Source of the DNA: Iris pallida
Taxonomy: Eukaryota > Streptophyta > Magnoliopsida > Asparagales > Iridaceae
Length of the DNA: 64,000 nt
NCBI GenBank assembly: GCA_029216955.1
Contig: JANAVB010009599.1
Location: 3,216,053 to 3,280,052 of the forward strand
Reading direction: 5' to 3'
Under the pieces are notes generated by a model. That model was not told the DNA's origin, made no database searches, and saw nothing but the letters and a program-made list of their open reading frames with translations. Every line of letters starts with the position of its first letter. Positions within the stretch are counted from its first letter, which is position 1. Positions 22,031 through 32,799 of the stretch are shown here, piece by piece. The position numbers were made by a program, and so were the translations under genes.

Positions 22031-22310
22031 GACGGTTCACCCGTTCATTATCACCTGACGGTTCGTCCGTTCATTACATTTATTCTGACGGTTCGTCCGT
22101 TCATTACATCCACCCGACGGTTCATCTGTTCATTTATTACCACCCGACGGTTCGCCCGTTCATTATCATCTGACGGTTCATCTGTTCATTTATTACCACT
22201 CGACGGTTCACCCTTTTATTCATCATCATCTGACGGTTCATCCGTTCATTATCATCCATTTTTGACGGTTTATCCGTTCATTCCATCATTTGTCAGTTTT
22301 CCCGTTCATC
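22031..22310. repeat. GACGGTTC minisatellite
   Basis: Nine clear copies of GACGGTTCxxCCGTTCATT, spaced 26-32 bases apart by short A/C/T-rich spacers, plus a degenerate tenth. Each core has the small inverted pair ACGG...CCGT. It lies between the end of aORF-B and the TATA box of aORF-A. Confidence 0.9.
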
Positions 22311-22673
22311 CCACATACATTAACGATTCATCATCGTTCATCATCCATGTCAGTATCATATTTATGAAAATGATATCTAGTCTTTTGATTCTCAAGTCCA
22401 AAGATCATGAAAAATTGAGTTTAAAGATGTTTTTATGTCTAAATTCTATTTTTTTAATCAGTATTAAACTAAGATCATCCCTGGTTTAATATCGTCTGAT
22501 AGAATTACAAAGTTCATTTGTATATTCTATTCTATAGAAATGTGTCATGTATTATTTACCTCTGAACATATTTTATATAAATATATCATTATCAAAACAA
22601 CAAAGTCAAAAATCAGATCAAAAGTTCTCATTTGTCTTCATTCAAATTGATTACAAATGAAAATATAAAAGAT

Positions 22674-25566
22674 TTATTTATTAGGAGTTATTAGCTCCTT
22701 AATACGATCAAGTATAATACTCATTTTCTCATCATGAGCTTTGCGAACTATTCCTGCTGCTTCGACTGCGACATTTTGTTCATCAAAAACAATAATAGCG
22801 TGCTGGCGACGGTTAACTTCTTCAATTTGCTCTGCCTGCATCTGCTCTCGCTCTTGTTGAAGAAGTTGATAGCGTTCAGCTTCTGATATACGAGCAGTGA
22901 CGACTCCAGCTCGCTCTTTTTCCATGGAGACAATTCGCTCCTGAAGACGAGCTAGCTCCTCTTTCAACTTCTTAAGCTCTTCAGCTTTTGATATTTCATC
23001 CTTTGCCAGAAGTTCTACTCTCTGACGAGTAGCTAATATTTCTGCACCCTTTTCTACTAATTTCTCAGATGAAGAAGCGAGAAATTCTTCTAATGCAACT
23101 TGCTGGGCCTGGGCTTCATGCTCCAATTGAGCGATCTCAGCCACAGTTAAAGATTGAATATCTTCTTTCTTAGTCTCCCAGTATCTTCGGATGGTTATCT
23201 CTAATTCATCTAGGAGATGTTCGAAGCAGATACATTGAGATTCGCAGCCAGCATGTCGCAGTGCTTGGAGCAGGAAATTGACCATCGTTCGGAGCTCAGA
23301 GTAGGGCATAACTTCCTCTTAGAAAGGGATACAAATATGGGAGGAAGAACTTCATTAGGAATTCGCTCTTGAAATAATTCATATAGGGGCTCAACCTCCG
23401 CTGTCTCATCTTCAGGTTCCGGAGAAAATCGTTGAATAACAATCTTCTTCTTCGACCTCTTTGATGGGGCTGGGTCGTCTTCCGCAACAAAAGTCTTCGG
23501 ATAGAAACTCGGCATGAAGGTGATCGATGAAACATAGAAGCGAGCATATGTGTAAAGCATCTTCATCCCCGTACTGGATAAAGGATTAGGCATAGAGAAT
23601 ACAACTTTTGTATCTCTAGCCGCGAAGTATCTCCAGGCCCGAGCTCCGTCAATAAGCCCTCCATGAGCAGAAAGGCAGGTGGTGGCATTCCCAACATGAA
23701 GATGGTCATATTCGAATTGCCTGGCAAATCGGCTCGGTAGATACGGCTCCAGATACGTCATTTCTTCATGACGGTATACCAGATGAGAGGGCCGGATTCT
23801 CTGCAACCACTGAAAGGTTACATCATCTAGCCTGTGCCCTTTATCTCCGTCTATCATATTCAAGGGCATGCTCTCATAACCCAGTGGTGGAGGGACACAT
23901 TGAATGGACCAACGTGACACTCGATTCAGAATATTTCTGTATTCTGGAAGAGTGTGAACCTTCCAAAAAGTTTCTCCGGAGTACTTCTCCAAAAAGAGAC
24001 TGCCACTCCCTCCTACTCCCGGAGGTATCAGACCGTCGTGATGGAGAAGAAGCCAACCATATAGATATGTGAAGGGCATCTCTATTCTTTGGAATTTATC
24101 GGTCATCCTCCTCTGATTAGATAGCATATTGGTTACAAAATTCCGAAGACCTGCGTTCAGCCTACAGGTCATCGCTGATAATAAGTCTATCTTATAACCA
24201 TACATAAGGCGCACTGCTGCAAAAATAACGCCTCTATGTATTCTGTCCAGAGAGCTGGAGCCAGGAACGACAAATCTTCTTAGCCAAAGAGATAGGAATC
24301 CGGCTAAATGACCGTTCCTTGACAGAATCTTTCCACTCTGTCTCACATACGAGCTGAAGGTGGTTCCAGCTTTAAACTAATACCAGTCTTTATTGATCGT
24401 AAAATCCTTGCAGTCATACTTCTCTAGTAGATAAATAATTTCACTCTCAGAGAGAGGCTTGAAGGAGTTAATTTGGTACCATCTCTTCTCGTTTATCTTT
24501 TTCTCATCCTTTTCACGGTTCATGAAAAGATAAGACATCCACTTCTGGATGTGGTTGCCGGTTTCTTCCTTAGTACTCTTGTAATACAGAGTACATGTGC
24601 CAAAATGGCATATCATCTCTTCAAACAGGTGCACCATCTCCGGATTCTTCTCTGACAGAAAGTTCAGCTCTTCTGTCGTAGGCACATACTCTTCATACGG
24701 TAGTGTGCCTGAAGGCAGATGCGAGATGTATTCCATCTCATGAAGGGCAAAGCCCATCTCCCCTTTGGGAGTCATAAATGTCCCCGTCCTGTGGTTATAC
24801 CTCTCAACCAAGGCCAGGAACAGAAAGGGGTTGGGTCTGAAGCCGTAGGAGGAATTGACGATCGCGTCATAAAGGTTTATCTTCTTCAGCTCACTCTAAA
24901 ACTTCTCCAGAGCCCAATGGACCAAAGTCCTCCACCTCATGTTTTCCTGATTCATTAAGCCGTTCATCCTCGACATCGAATCAGTGGGGTAGAATGCCTT
25001 CTCGTTTGCCATGTATTCATTTATGAAAACAGGCATCCTGAATGGCATCAATATTGATGAGTCTTCGGGTGGTACACATCCCGGCTTCAAACCTCGGAAC
25101 ACGGATACATGATTCTCTGGGGAACTGAAGAATCCTTCCTTCCTGTAAATGATATGGCTCGCCTTTGCCTGCTGATATTCTGTTAAGTGCCAAGACATCT
25201 TTCTGGGATAACTGGCATGCATGAATCTCATGATAGATAAACCCCTAGAAACCTTCGGCCAGTACATGGGCTGTCTTGCATCACCTTCGAAATAGAAGCA
25301 GACCTTCTCTCTGATGCCTTTTGGTTGTGACTTTTTTGCTATAGCATCCCTGAATAGAAATGCTGGTTTCTTGTGGGACACCAAATCAAGACTCTGAAAG
25401 GGTTCACCATTCATCAGACAGAGTAGAGTTGTATGGTCTTGATTTGTCAACAACGACAGTCTGGCTTCTGGAAGGTCAAACTGAGGAAATTGCACATGAG
25501 ATAAATTATGTTTAAATGAAAAACTCAGGTGCCCTTCATAATCTGCCTCTTCACTTCGGATGTTCA
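22674..25566 (-). pseudogene. aORF-B exon 2: PMD-like protein with coiled-coil tail
   Basis: Antisense to gag-pol. One frame runs from the acceptor at 25567 with stops at 24896-24898 and 24377-24379; near 23300 it shifts to the frame ending at TAA 22674. After an N-terminal part (LPEARLSLLTNQ, GFFSSPENHVSVFRGLKPG) comes a block resembling the plant mobile domain (aminotransferase-like, PMD): SYGFRPNPFLFLALVERYN, TGTFMTPKGEMGFALHEMEY, then LYGWLLLHHDG and the basic linker APSKRSKKKIV. The last 210 residues are a long heptad-rich coiled coil (KAEELKKLKEELARLQERI). Antisense PMD-type ORFs are known in Tat-lineage elements such as Grande; function is unknown. Three lesions make this copy a pseudogene. 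Confidence 0.6.
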
Positions 25567-26282
25567 CTATAGAAAATAAAAGAAGACAAGGTCAGATGTG
25601 TTTCAGTAAAATCTATGTCTACGAGCCTTATGCGTGTATAACAGTGCTCGAAGGAAATTCCATAAGTCACGCAGACTTCAGACAGATATACTATCAAAAC
25701 ACGCTGAATGATTTATTCACGCAGGTGATTAATTCACGCAAAGTCCAGACAGATTAGAATGAAAGTCACGCATCATTGCCAGAATCACATTTAAGTGAAA
25801 ATGACAAAAATACGCTGACAGATCAAGACTAATCTATCTAGAGGATGACTCTCAGAAGCTGCGTGAATAATTCAACATTAACATTTCTGCCAACATGTGA
25901 AAAATCACGCAGAGTCATGAAAGCTGCGTAAATAATTCAACATGGACATTTCTGCCAACATATAAAAAAATCACGCAGAGTCATGAAAGCTGCGTGAATA
26001 ATTCAAACATTGACATCCCTGCCAATACATGAAAAATCACGCAGAGTCATGTGAGCCATGCTCATTTGCGTGAAACACAGAGCTTCGTAAACACGAAGAT
26101 GTGAAGTATGGCCGACCCTAAAGAGGGGGCATACTTTATTAATATCCTTTGCCCTAAGAAAGGGAGATATATTTCTGAAGTTCATTATTTAAGATCCTAA
26201 GATTTCTATGTGGAGTTCATCTTCATCAAAGTCATCTTCATTAAGTCATCTTCAACAGTTCGTATCTCCATCCATCACTTAC
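25567..26282 (-). other. Predicted intron of aORF-B
   Basis: On the minus strand the 5' end reads C|GTAAGT (26282 down) and the 3' end is a pyrimidine-rich tract TCTTCTTTTATTTTCTATAG ending at 25567. Removing these 716 bases joins exon 1 (phase 1) to exon 2 in frame. The intron holds three 65-66 bp tandem repeats (25858-26052). Confidence 0.6.
25858..26052. repeat. 3 x 65 bp repeat inside the aORF-B intron
   Basis: Units begin at 25858, 25923 and 25989. Each contains TGCGTGA (TGCGTAA in the second) at one side and TCACGCA at the other, an inverted pair of 7 bases. Confidence 0.85.
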
Positions 26283-26394
26283 GCTGCATAGGAGGATGCG
26301 TGACTTCGCGTCGAGGGAGTCTGTCGGTGGTGGCACACGAGGAAGTCGCAGGAGCTTTCCCCTTGGCCTGAGCGTCGGTTTTCTTAGGAGCCAT
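26283..26394 (-). CDS. aORF-B exon 1
   Basis: ATG at 26394-26392 opens a 37-codon exon plus one base, MAPKKTDAQAKGKAPATSS..., Lys/Ala/Pro rich, ending at the GTAAGT donor. Such basic starts could serve nuclear import, but that is a guess. The exon has no stop and is in frame with exon 2 after splicing. A TATA box lies 124-134 bases upstream. Confidence 0.55.
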
Positions 26395-26517
26395 TGCTGC
26401 TGAGAAGGGAAAGAAAAAGTCGGGGAAGATGAAGTTCGTCGAGGAAGATGAAGTTTCTCTTCTGTGGATTTTTCTCTCTCTAAAGCAAGTAAAGAAGGAA
26501 AGAAGTGATTTATGGCT

Positions 26518-26528
26518 TATTTATAGGC
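26518..26528 (-). promoter_or_regulatory. TATA box of aORF-B
   Basis: The minus strand reads CCTATAAATAA, with a CT-rich stretch (CTCTCTCTT-type) downstream as in many plant 5' leaders. Confidence 0.55.
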
Positions 26529-26727
26529 TCATGAAGAATTCCAAATGGCAACATTATTATTTGCCTCGATTTAGGAGCTTTGTACGGGATCCTAACCGCA
26601 CAGAATCCCATCAGTCCAATCATTTCGGAGTAAATCTCTCTTTAAAGTCATCTCAGCGTGACTAAATTCATTTTATCATCTCGATTTCAAAGTATTTCGA
26701 AATAATTTATCATTTTTTGAAAACTTT

Positions 26728-26735
26728 GAAGGGGG
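26728..26735 (+). other. Polypurine tract
   Basis: GAAGGGGG lies directly before the start of the 3' LTR and would prime plus-strand DNA synthesis. Confidence 0.65.
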
Positions 26736-26738
26736 TTT

Positions 26739-27681
26739 TGTAGGCCTAAAAAATGAAAGTCATGCTGGGTTGATCAGGACAAGGTCTAAAAGTCACGCTG
26801 AGTTGATCAAGACAATGTTTAAAAGTTACGCTGGGTTCTACCAGACTATTTCCTCAAATATATGCAGAGACAGCTCATCATTTGTCAGAGTGTCATTATG
26901 ACTGATAGCACGACAGTCAAAGAATGTCTCCTCGTATGCCACGTATGCACAAAACTCGAGAGATCACAGCCGACTATTGCGTGACTTTCGAAATCTTCTT
27001 CAACAAGACTCAGCCTTCATCAAGTTGGCGTACCAAAAGAGCTTATTGTCATTTAATGCGACTGGCAAGGCAATCAATGTCAGAGATTTTGTGTCAGTCG
27101 AGGCACGTCGAATTAAGACAGCTGGCAGTTCTGACTCAAGTCTGCGTGTATTTTGAACTTCTATGTTCCTTCCTCAAGCTTGCGTGAATTCTGAGCTTTC
27201 TGCTTCCAGTTAGCGTGTATTCTGAAGCCTTCTATCCAAAGTCTGCGTGGATTTTATCCTCAACAAGGCTGCGTAGATTTCGTCCTCGATAAGCCTGCGT
27301 GGATTTCATCAAATTGGAGTACGTGGCAGCCATACCACCAATCTCTCACATGCGTGTCTTATAATTTGCACACGACTCATGCACGATTGCCATGTGTCCA
27401 ACAGTTACAGGCCACGTCCAGTAACTGCTCATAACCTTGCGTATGTTAAATCCTGCGGGATTTTCAACTATGCACAGGTTGTGAAGACAGTTATCTTTTC
27501 AGTTATTTTTGACTCTATAAATAGAGTTCTTTTCTCATTCATTGTACAGATACATAGCTATCTAAATTGCTGTCGAATTCTTGAGAGCTTTTCTTCTTCG
27601 CATCGTCCAAGGGATAAAGCGATAGTCTTCTAGATCGGATTCCTACAGTTGTATTTTCCCAGATACACAATAAATAAAGTG
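26739..27681 (+). repeat. 3' LTR of Tat-like element
   Basis: Starts TGTAGGCC after the polypurine tract and ends near CAATAAATAAA, the same ending that precedes the primer site at 12546-12561. It contains three units of about 35 bases (AAAGTCACGCTGAGTTGATC type) at 26750-26850, a degenerate series of GCGTGxATT repeats at 27130-27310, and the TATA box at 27514-27526. The exact 3' limit is uncertain by about 20 bases. Confidence 0.7.
27514..27526 (+). promoter_or_regulatory. TATA box of 3' LTR
   Basis: TCTATAAATAGAG, identical to 4291-4303. It marks the U3/R border and would drive outward transcription into the LINE. Confidence 0.75.
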
Positions 27682-27702
27682 AATTTATTTATGGAAAACA
27701 AA

Positions 27703-28339
27703 TTTGGCCCTCCTGAGCTTTTTGGCACATATGCCCCCCTTATGTGGGCGCGTATGGCCCCTCATGCGTTCCCCTAGTGGTGTATACCCCTGCGTTCCCC
27801 CAGGTGGCGCATACCCCTTCTCCGTGACGGGTGCATATGGCGTGTCGCTCCTCTCGGGCACATTCGTAGAGCCCCCTTCCGCCGACCGGGCGCACCCCAG
27901 CTCGACTGGTCTCCCTTCGTGCGTGTTAGTTACCCCCCTTCCACCCGGTCTTGAACGCATCCTCCAGCCCCCCTGTGGGCGCATGCGGCATGTCGTCCCT
28001 CGCGGGCGCATATGCTGGGCGATGGCCAGCGTCCGTCCTCCCTTTCCAGGGCGCATGCGGCCTCCCGCCACCATTCGTCAGTAATTCTGCTGGGTCCTCC
28101 ATCGCAGCCCCCTCCTTGGCTGCCTATGTCGCGCACGTATCGCCGGCCTCCTCGGCCGCTTGCGGCCCGTCGCTTCCGGTCGCTTGCGCTCTTCCGGCCC
28201 CTTGGATGCCTTCGACTCCCACCTTCCACCTCCTTCTTCTGCGTAGTCCGTTGCGTGTGGGTTCGGTCGCCTTGTGCCGGATGATCTCTTTGCTCTCATC
28301 CCCAGCTTGGCTTCAAGCCCTCAGAAGCAGGTCGGCACT
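27703..28339 (+). mobile_element. LINE, 5' part (left of nested insertion)
   Basis: A GC-rich stretch that begins next to the Tat-like LTR and ends at the Tekay-like insertion. Its last 100 bases carry a frame (DDLFALIPSLASSPQKQ) that, with one copy of the target duplication removed, continues directly into the LINE ORF1 frame at 39195. The upstream part looks like a 5' leader with a degenerate minisatellite (GGGCGCAT(A/G)(T/C)GG, GGCGTGTCG). No start codon can be fixed. Confidence 0.6.
27715..28035. repeat. Degenerate GC-rich minisatellite in LINE leader
   Basis: Repeated words GGGCGCATATG, GGTGCATATGGCGTGTCG, GGCGCATGCGGCATGTCG and similar at irregular 35-60 base spacing. Confidence 0.5.
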
Positions 28340-31312
28340 TGTCACGACCCGGTCCCAAATTATTGGGTCGAATCGGATCATGCCCAGCCTGTACCGTTAT
28401 GAGACGGTGGCAGTAAGCTGTATCCAACTGCAGGTAATTACAACAACACAATATATTTGTCACAACTTCTAAAATTATGAATATTAAAACTTGTCCAACA
28501 AAAGGTTCATTTGATACATTTGATAAAATAAAACTGTCTTTCAATTCAAACATCAATCTAAAAAGGAAATCATCATCTAGAAAGTTGGCTCATCAGCCCC
28601 GAGATCAACATCGTCCGATTGGGACTCTGGCAGCACAGCTGGGTGGAGCTCAGGGTCGTAATAGCTACTAATTAATAGCTCTGCATCATCAATGGAACCT
28701 ATTGGGGGTGGGGAATCCAGTCAGGAAAGGAGCAAAGTACAATTATGAAAATCTAACAATTCAACTAATAATTAGAAATTTGCAATTTAAACAGTTTGAA
28801 ATACTTGAACAATATTTTCCAGCAATTTTCCACAATTGAAAACAATGTGATTTGAGTATGTAATGCTTATGACCGGCTTGGGTTGTACAATTGTATCCTA
28901 GTGATACGATACGGCTTCTCCCCATGTGAAAAGGAGTAAGCTCGCACAATTATGTAATATGAAGGTATTGGTCATAGAACACTACGCTACTCCCCCAATC
29001 CCACAATCAATAACAATCAATACTCTAGGAGAGAGTTCCGTATAGCAATATGGTTTAATCTTGCAATATTACAATTAATAATTAAATTGAAAAATAAACA
29101 TAACCGTACTTGCCTTGGTTCATGACTGGATTGGAAAGTCGGTTCCGGAAAAGAATTCAGACTCATCCTCGAAATCCTACAGTTGAGAATCCTGACTTAG
29201 CATCAATGAGGAAACCATATCTAGGTGTGCTAGTTACAATCTTTAAAATTTGATCCTAGTCAAGTTTTATGTTGTTACAGTCATAACACGTTTATCGATG
29301 CGATTCAAAGTCATTAATTTAACGAAATAAAAGTCAAGTTAACATTTTATTGGGAAAATTTGCATTTTCCAACTATTTGGCAAGACTTTGTATTTTGTAA
29401 TATATATATATATATATAAATTAGGTTTTTCTTTTAATGAGAAAATATGAAATTACCTAAGTTACAAACTTAAAATCTTATTACTTTATTTAATGTGAGA
29501 AAACTCTTATTAATTTTCTATATTAAAATAAATATTCAGTTTATTATTAACACGTTTACCTACAATCCAACAATCCAGAAAAGAAAAGAAAAAAAAAATC
29601 TATACTACACAATATAGGTCCACAGGAAAGAAATAGAAAAACTTGGGCTTATGTCCTTACAATTTTTTTTTACATAAATTAATTTAGTAATTTTTTTACT
29701 GGTGAGTTCTGAATGTCGAAAAGCGGTCCATTCAGCAAGCCGAGGCACTGCACCCAAAATACTAAGAGCAGTAATATGTTCTAAAAGAAATTATAATAAA
29801 ATATATTTTATGAAAAGAGGTCTCAGACTTGGTTATTCAAATCTCAAGTTGTATTTAACTAATGCCTCAACGTCCGGAATGGACGATTTCGTTTGCACTT
29901 AGCTAGGGCCAATGAACCGATATGGTCGTCGCCCGAAAATGATACAAAAAATCCATATTTAAAACCAATAATCAAGTTGTAATTTGTTTTACAAAGGCCG
30001 GAATTTGGAAATAGTTTTATTCAAAACTTTAATATATATATATATATTCTGAAAATTTGGGCAGCACCTCCTCTATAATTGGGACAACCCAATCCTTGGA
30101 AAATGCCAACCAACACCAATGCGTATCCCAAACCAGAGATTATAAACCATAAAATATAACCAAAAGCTTCCGAGCGTATCTGAAATAAAATTCGAAAAAC
30201 CCGAAATGAAATTCGGAAAACCACAGAACCAAACCAAGAAGAAAATGGTCACAGAACCATGTATTAGGTAATTTGGGAGAAATCCAAATTTAACTCGAAT
30301 TTTTTTAGAAACCACAGAAGCTACAGAATCATTCCGAAAGAAAGTTCGAAAAATCCGAAACCTTGAATCGATCCGATACCCAAAGCGGGATCGGAGACCA
30401 TGTCATCGTCGACACCATGGGAGACACGGGGACATGAATTTATACCTCAATTGCTCGGCTAGAGCTCTCAGATAAAAATTAGGAAGAAAATCGAAATCCC
30501 GCGAACTCGGAATAATCCAGAACACGCGGACAGCGCTGGAATAGCACGAACGCGACCACGGGGAGTGGATCGGAACCCGCAAAGTACTGCAGACAGAGGA
30601 TCAGGGTACGGGCGGTCGGATCGAGGCTCGCGGGGAGGCTGCGAACAGGAACAACAACAGCGGGAGGCTGCCGCGAGGGGGTCGGCCGGTGGTCGCGGGA
30701 ACAACGGCGGCGGGGGCCGCTCGGGGTCGGCCGCGCAGGGTCGACGGGCTCGACGGAGGGCGCTGGCCTCAGGCGACCGGATCACCGGGAGGGCGCGGGC
30801 CGAAAGTCGTTGAGGGGGCACAACTAGAGAGTCGCCAAGAGGGGCAGGGCCAGATCTAGGGCTTGGGAATTGGGTTTTTGGGGAGAGGGCTGTGTGATGG
30901 AGAGGGGTAAGTGATGGAGAATTTTGGGGGTTTCGGAAGAGGAAAGAGGAGTCGGGGGTGGCAGCGGTTTTGGGAGCCGAGAGGGTCGGCTGCGGCCGTT
31001 TGGGAGCCGAGGAAAGGAAAGGTTTTCCTTTGCTGGCTAATGAGAGAGAGAGTGAGTTAATGAGTGAGTAAAGTAAAAGAATTCTTTTCCTTTTAAAAAT
31101 ATAATATATGAATATATATCCTAAAATACTTAAGAATGATTTTAAAAACCGAGATTGGGTTCGGTTTCAAAAATAGTTCGAGATGGGTTCAGGACAGGTC
31201 AAACCAGACACTAAAAATACCAGAAATAATTATTTTCTAAAAATATGGTTTTCCTAAAATGATAATAATAATTTAGCAAATGAAATATTAATTAAAATTT
31301 ATGGGTTTTATA
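28340..31312 (-). repeat. 3' LTR of nested Tekay-like element
   Basis: Minus strand TATAAAACCC...GGGTCGTGACA, 2973 bases. Matches the other LTR along its length, including the (TA)n near 29400-29420, the GC-rich block at 30540-30850 and the AT-rich U3. An AT-rich TATA-like stretch (GGATATATATTC) lies at 31113-31125. An extra 20-odd bases (GGCGGGGGCCGCTCGGGG region) in the GC-rich block are missing from the other LTR. The terminal TG has mutated to TA. Confidence 0.9.
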
Positions 31313-31313
31313 A

Positions 31314-31325
31314 CCTTCCCTCCTT
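31314..31325 (-). other. Polypurine tract of nested Tekay-like element
   Basis: AAGGAGGGAAGG on the minus strand directly before the 3' LTR, preceded by the chromovirus-type tail TTTCGAGGACAAAATTTC. Confidence 0.8.
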
Positions 31326-31358
31326 AAGAAATTTTGTCCTCGAAATTAAAGGATAGGG

Positions 31359-31754
31359 TTAGGAATTACCTCCGGTCTCAAATAGATACGGATACTGCTC
31401 CCGCATCTCGTCTTCTCGCTCCCAGGTAGACTCGCCCGGGGAATTGTGTCACCACATAACTCTGACTATGGGTGTCACAAAGTTCCTGGTTTTCTTCCCA
31501 CCTCTGTCTAAAATCGCCACCGGCTTCTCTGGTACTGTGAGGCTGGGTCCAATCTCCAGCTCTGAATGGTCCAAGATGTGGCTCGGATTCGAAATATAGC
31601 ATCTGAGCTGTGAAACGTGGAAGACGTTGTGCACACCTTCAAGATTAGCTGGTAGAGCTAATCGGTACACTACTTCTCCAACTCGGCTCAAAACTTTGAA
31701 TGGGCCGATGTACCTGGGGCTCAGTTTTCCTGTCCTGCCAAATCTGATAGTTCC
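31359..31754 (-). pseudogene. Integrase C-terminus and chromodomain
   Basis: In the integrase frame after a stop at 31755-31757: [14 protein letters not shown] region, then [27 protein letters not shown], and a chromodomain tail ([13 protein letters not shown], then HNSPGESTWEREDEMREQYP) ending at TAA 31359-31361. A TGA sits in place of a residue just after VRVMW. The chromodomain is thought to guide insertion to particular chromatin. Confidence 0.8.
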
Positions 31755-32666
31755 TCAGGTAGGAAAAATCTTGACGAAGACACTATCTCCTGCTTTGAAC
31801 TCCAATGTTCGACGACTGCTATCAGCCCAAGGCTTCTGCCTGTACTGAGCTATCCTGAGCTTGTCTCTAATCACCTTTACCTTCTCTGCTGCATCGGTCA
31901 CCATCTGAGGTCCAAGCAATACTCTTTTTCCTACGTCGTCCCAAGCAAGTGGAGTGCGGCAACGACAACCATAAAGTGCCTCGAACGGAGTCATACCGAT
32001 GCTAGCTTGGTAGCTGTTGTTGTAGGAAAACTCTACCAAATGCAAGTGGTCTTCCCAAGACCCTCCGAATTCCAAGACGCAAGATCTCAGCATGTCTTCT
32101 AGCGTCTGAATGGTTCTCTCCGATTGTCCGTCAGTTTGAGGATGGTAGGCGGTGCTGAACTTCAATTGTGTTCCCAAACTGTCATGCAAGCTCTTCCAAA
32201 AATGAGAGGTAAATCTGGTATCTCTGTCAGATACGATACTTACCGAAACTCCATAAATCCGGTAGATATGCTGCATGTATAGTGCTGCCAACTTCTCGGT
32301 GGATAGACCAACCTTGAAAGGGATAAAGTGAGCTAACTTCGTCAGTCGGTCCACAATAACCCAAATAGCATCCTTCCCTCCTTGGGATCGAGGCAGTCTT
32401 GACACAAAGTCCATCATTATGTGTTTCCATTTCCACTTCGGGATGTCTAGTGGCTGCAATAATCCTGCTGGTCTCTGTTTGCTTGTTTTTACTTGTTGAC
32501 AAATTAAACATCTAGCCACAAATCTGGATACTTCCTTCTTCATTTCGTACCACCACACTATAGTACGCATATCCCGATACATTTTATTAGCTCCTGGATG
32601 TATAGAATACTGCGACTGGTGCGCTTCTTGCATCAGCTCATTCCTCAGTTTGCGGTTGGTATGCAA
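31755..32666 (-). pseudogene. Integrase of nested Tekay-like element
   Basis: About 300 codons open: HxxxH zinc part (EAHQSQYSIHPGANKMY with CLICQQVK), Asp in MMDFVSRLPRS, Asp in SDRDTRFTSHF, Glu in DGQSERTIQTLED, all three catalytic residues intact. It lies in a different frame from RNase H, so a frameshift separates them, and it ends at a premature stop in the SH3-like region. Confidence 0.88.
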
Positions 32667-32799
32667 AGTCTCATGCCATGCCTCAATGATCTATCGCTTG
32701 CGATTGAGAATCCTTCAAGTGTGTCTACCAGCACTTGATCTCTGAGTTTGTAAAGCATCTCGTCTTGGAATTGTGTCTCCTTGACTTTGTCTATTAGAC

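Larger units (their letters stand above)
12546..27681 (+). mobile_element. Tat/Ogre-like Ty3/gypsy retrotransposon
   Basis: In order on the plus strand: remnant of the 5' LTR end, primer binding site, extra ORF1, gag, protease, RT, degenerate RNase H, a second archaeal-type RNase H, integrase, a 5.2 kb region with antisense ORFs, polypurine tract, and a 3' LTR of about 0.95 kb. Dual RNase H and antisense ORFs between integrase and 3' LTR are known traits of the plant Tat lineage, and an ORF before gag is known in Ogre. The 5' LTR is reduced to about 17 bases (TTTTCC...ATAAATAAA, as at the end of the 3' LTR), so no target duplication can be tested. Gag and pol carry several stops and frameshifts. 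Confidence 0.85.

Noticed and set aside
22031..22310. CRISPR-like array
   Set aside because: Regular repeats with spacers, but eukaryotic DNA, variable units, and no cas genes; it is a minisatellite.
21608..22489. Plus-strand open frame of 293 codons
   Set aside because: It reads through the antisense ORF and the GACGGTTC minisatellite; composition (Ser/Phe/His/Thr runs) is that of a repeat, not of a protein.
27703..28290. GC-rich open frames on both strands beside the Tat-like LTR
   Set aside because: Low-complexity Arg/Pro/Gly translations; best explained as LINE leader.
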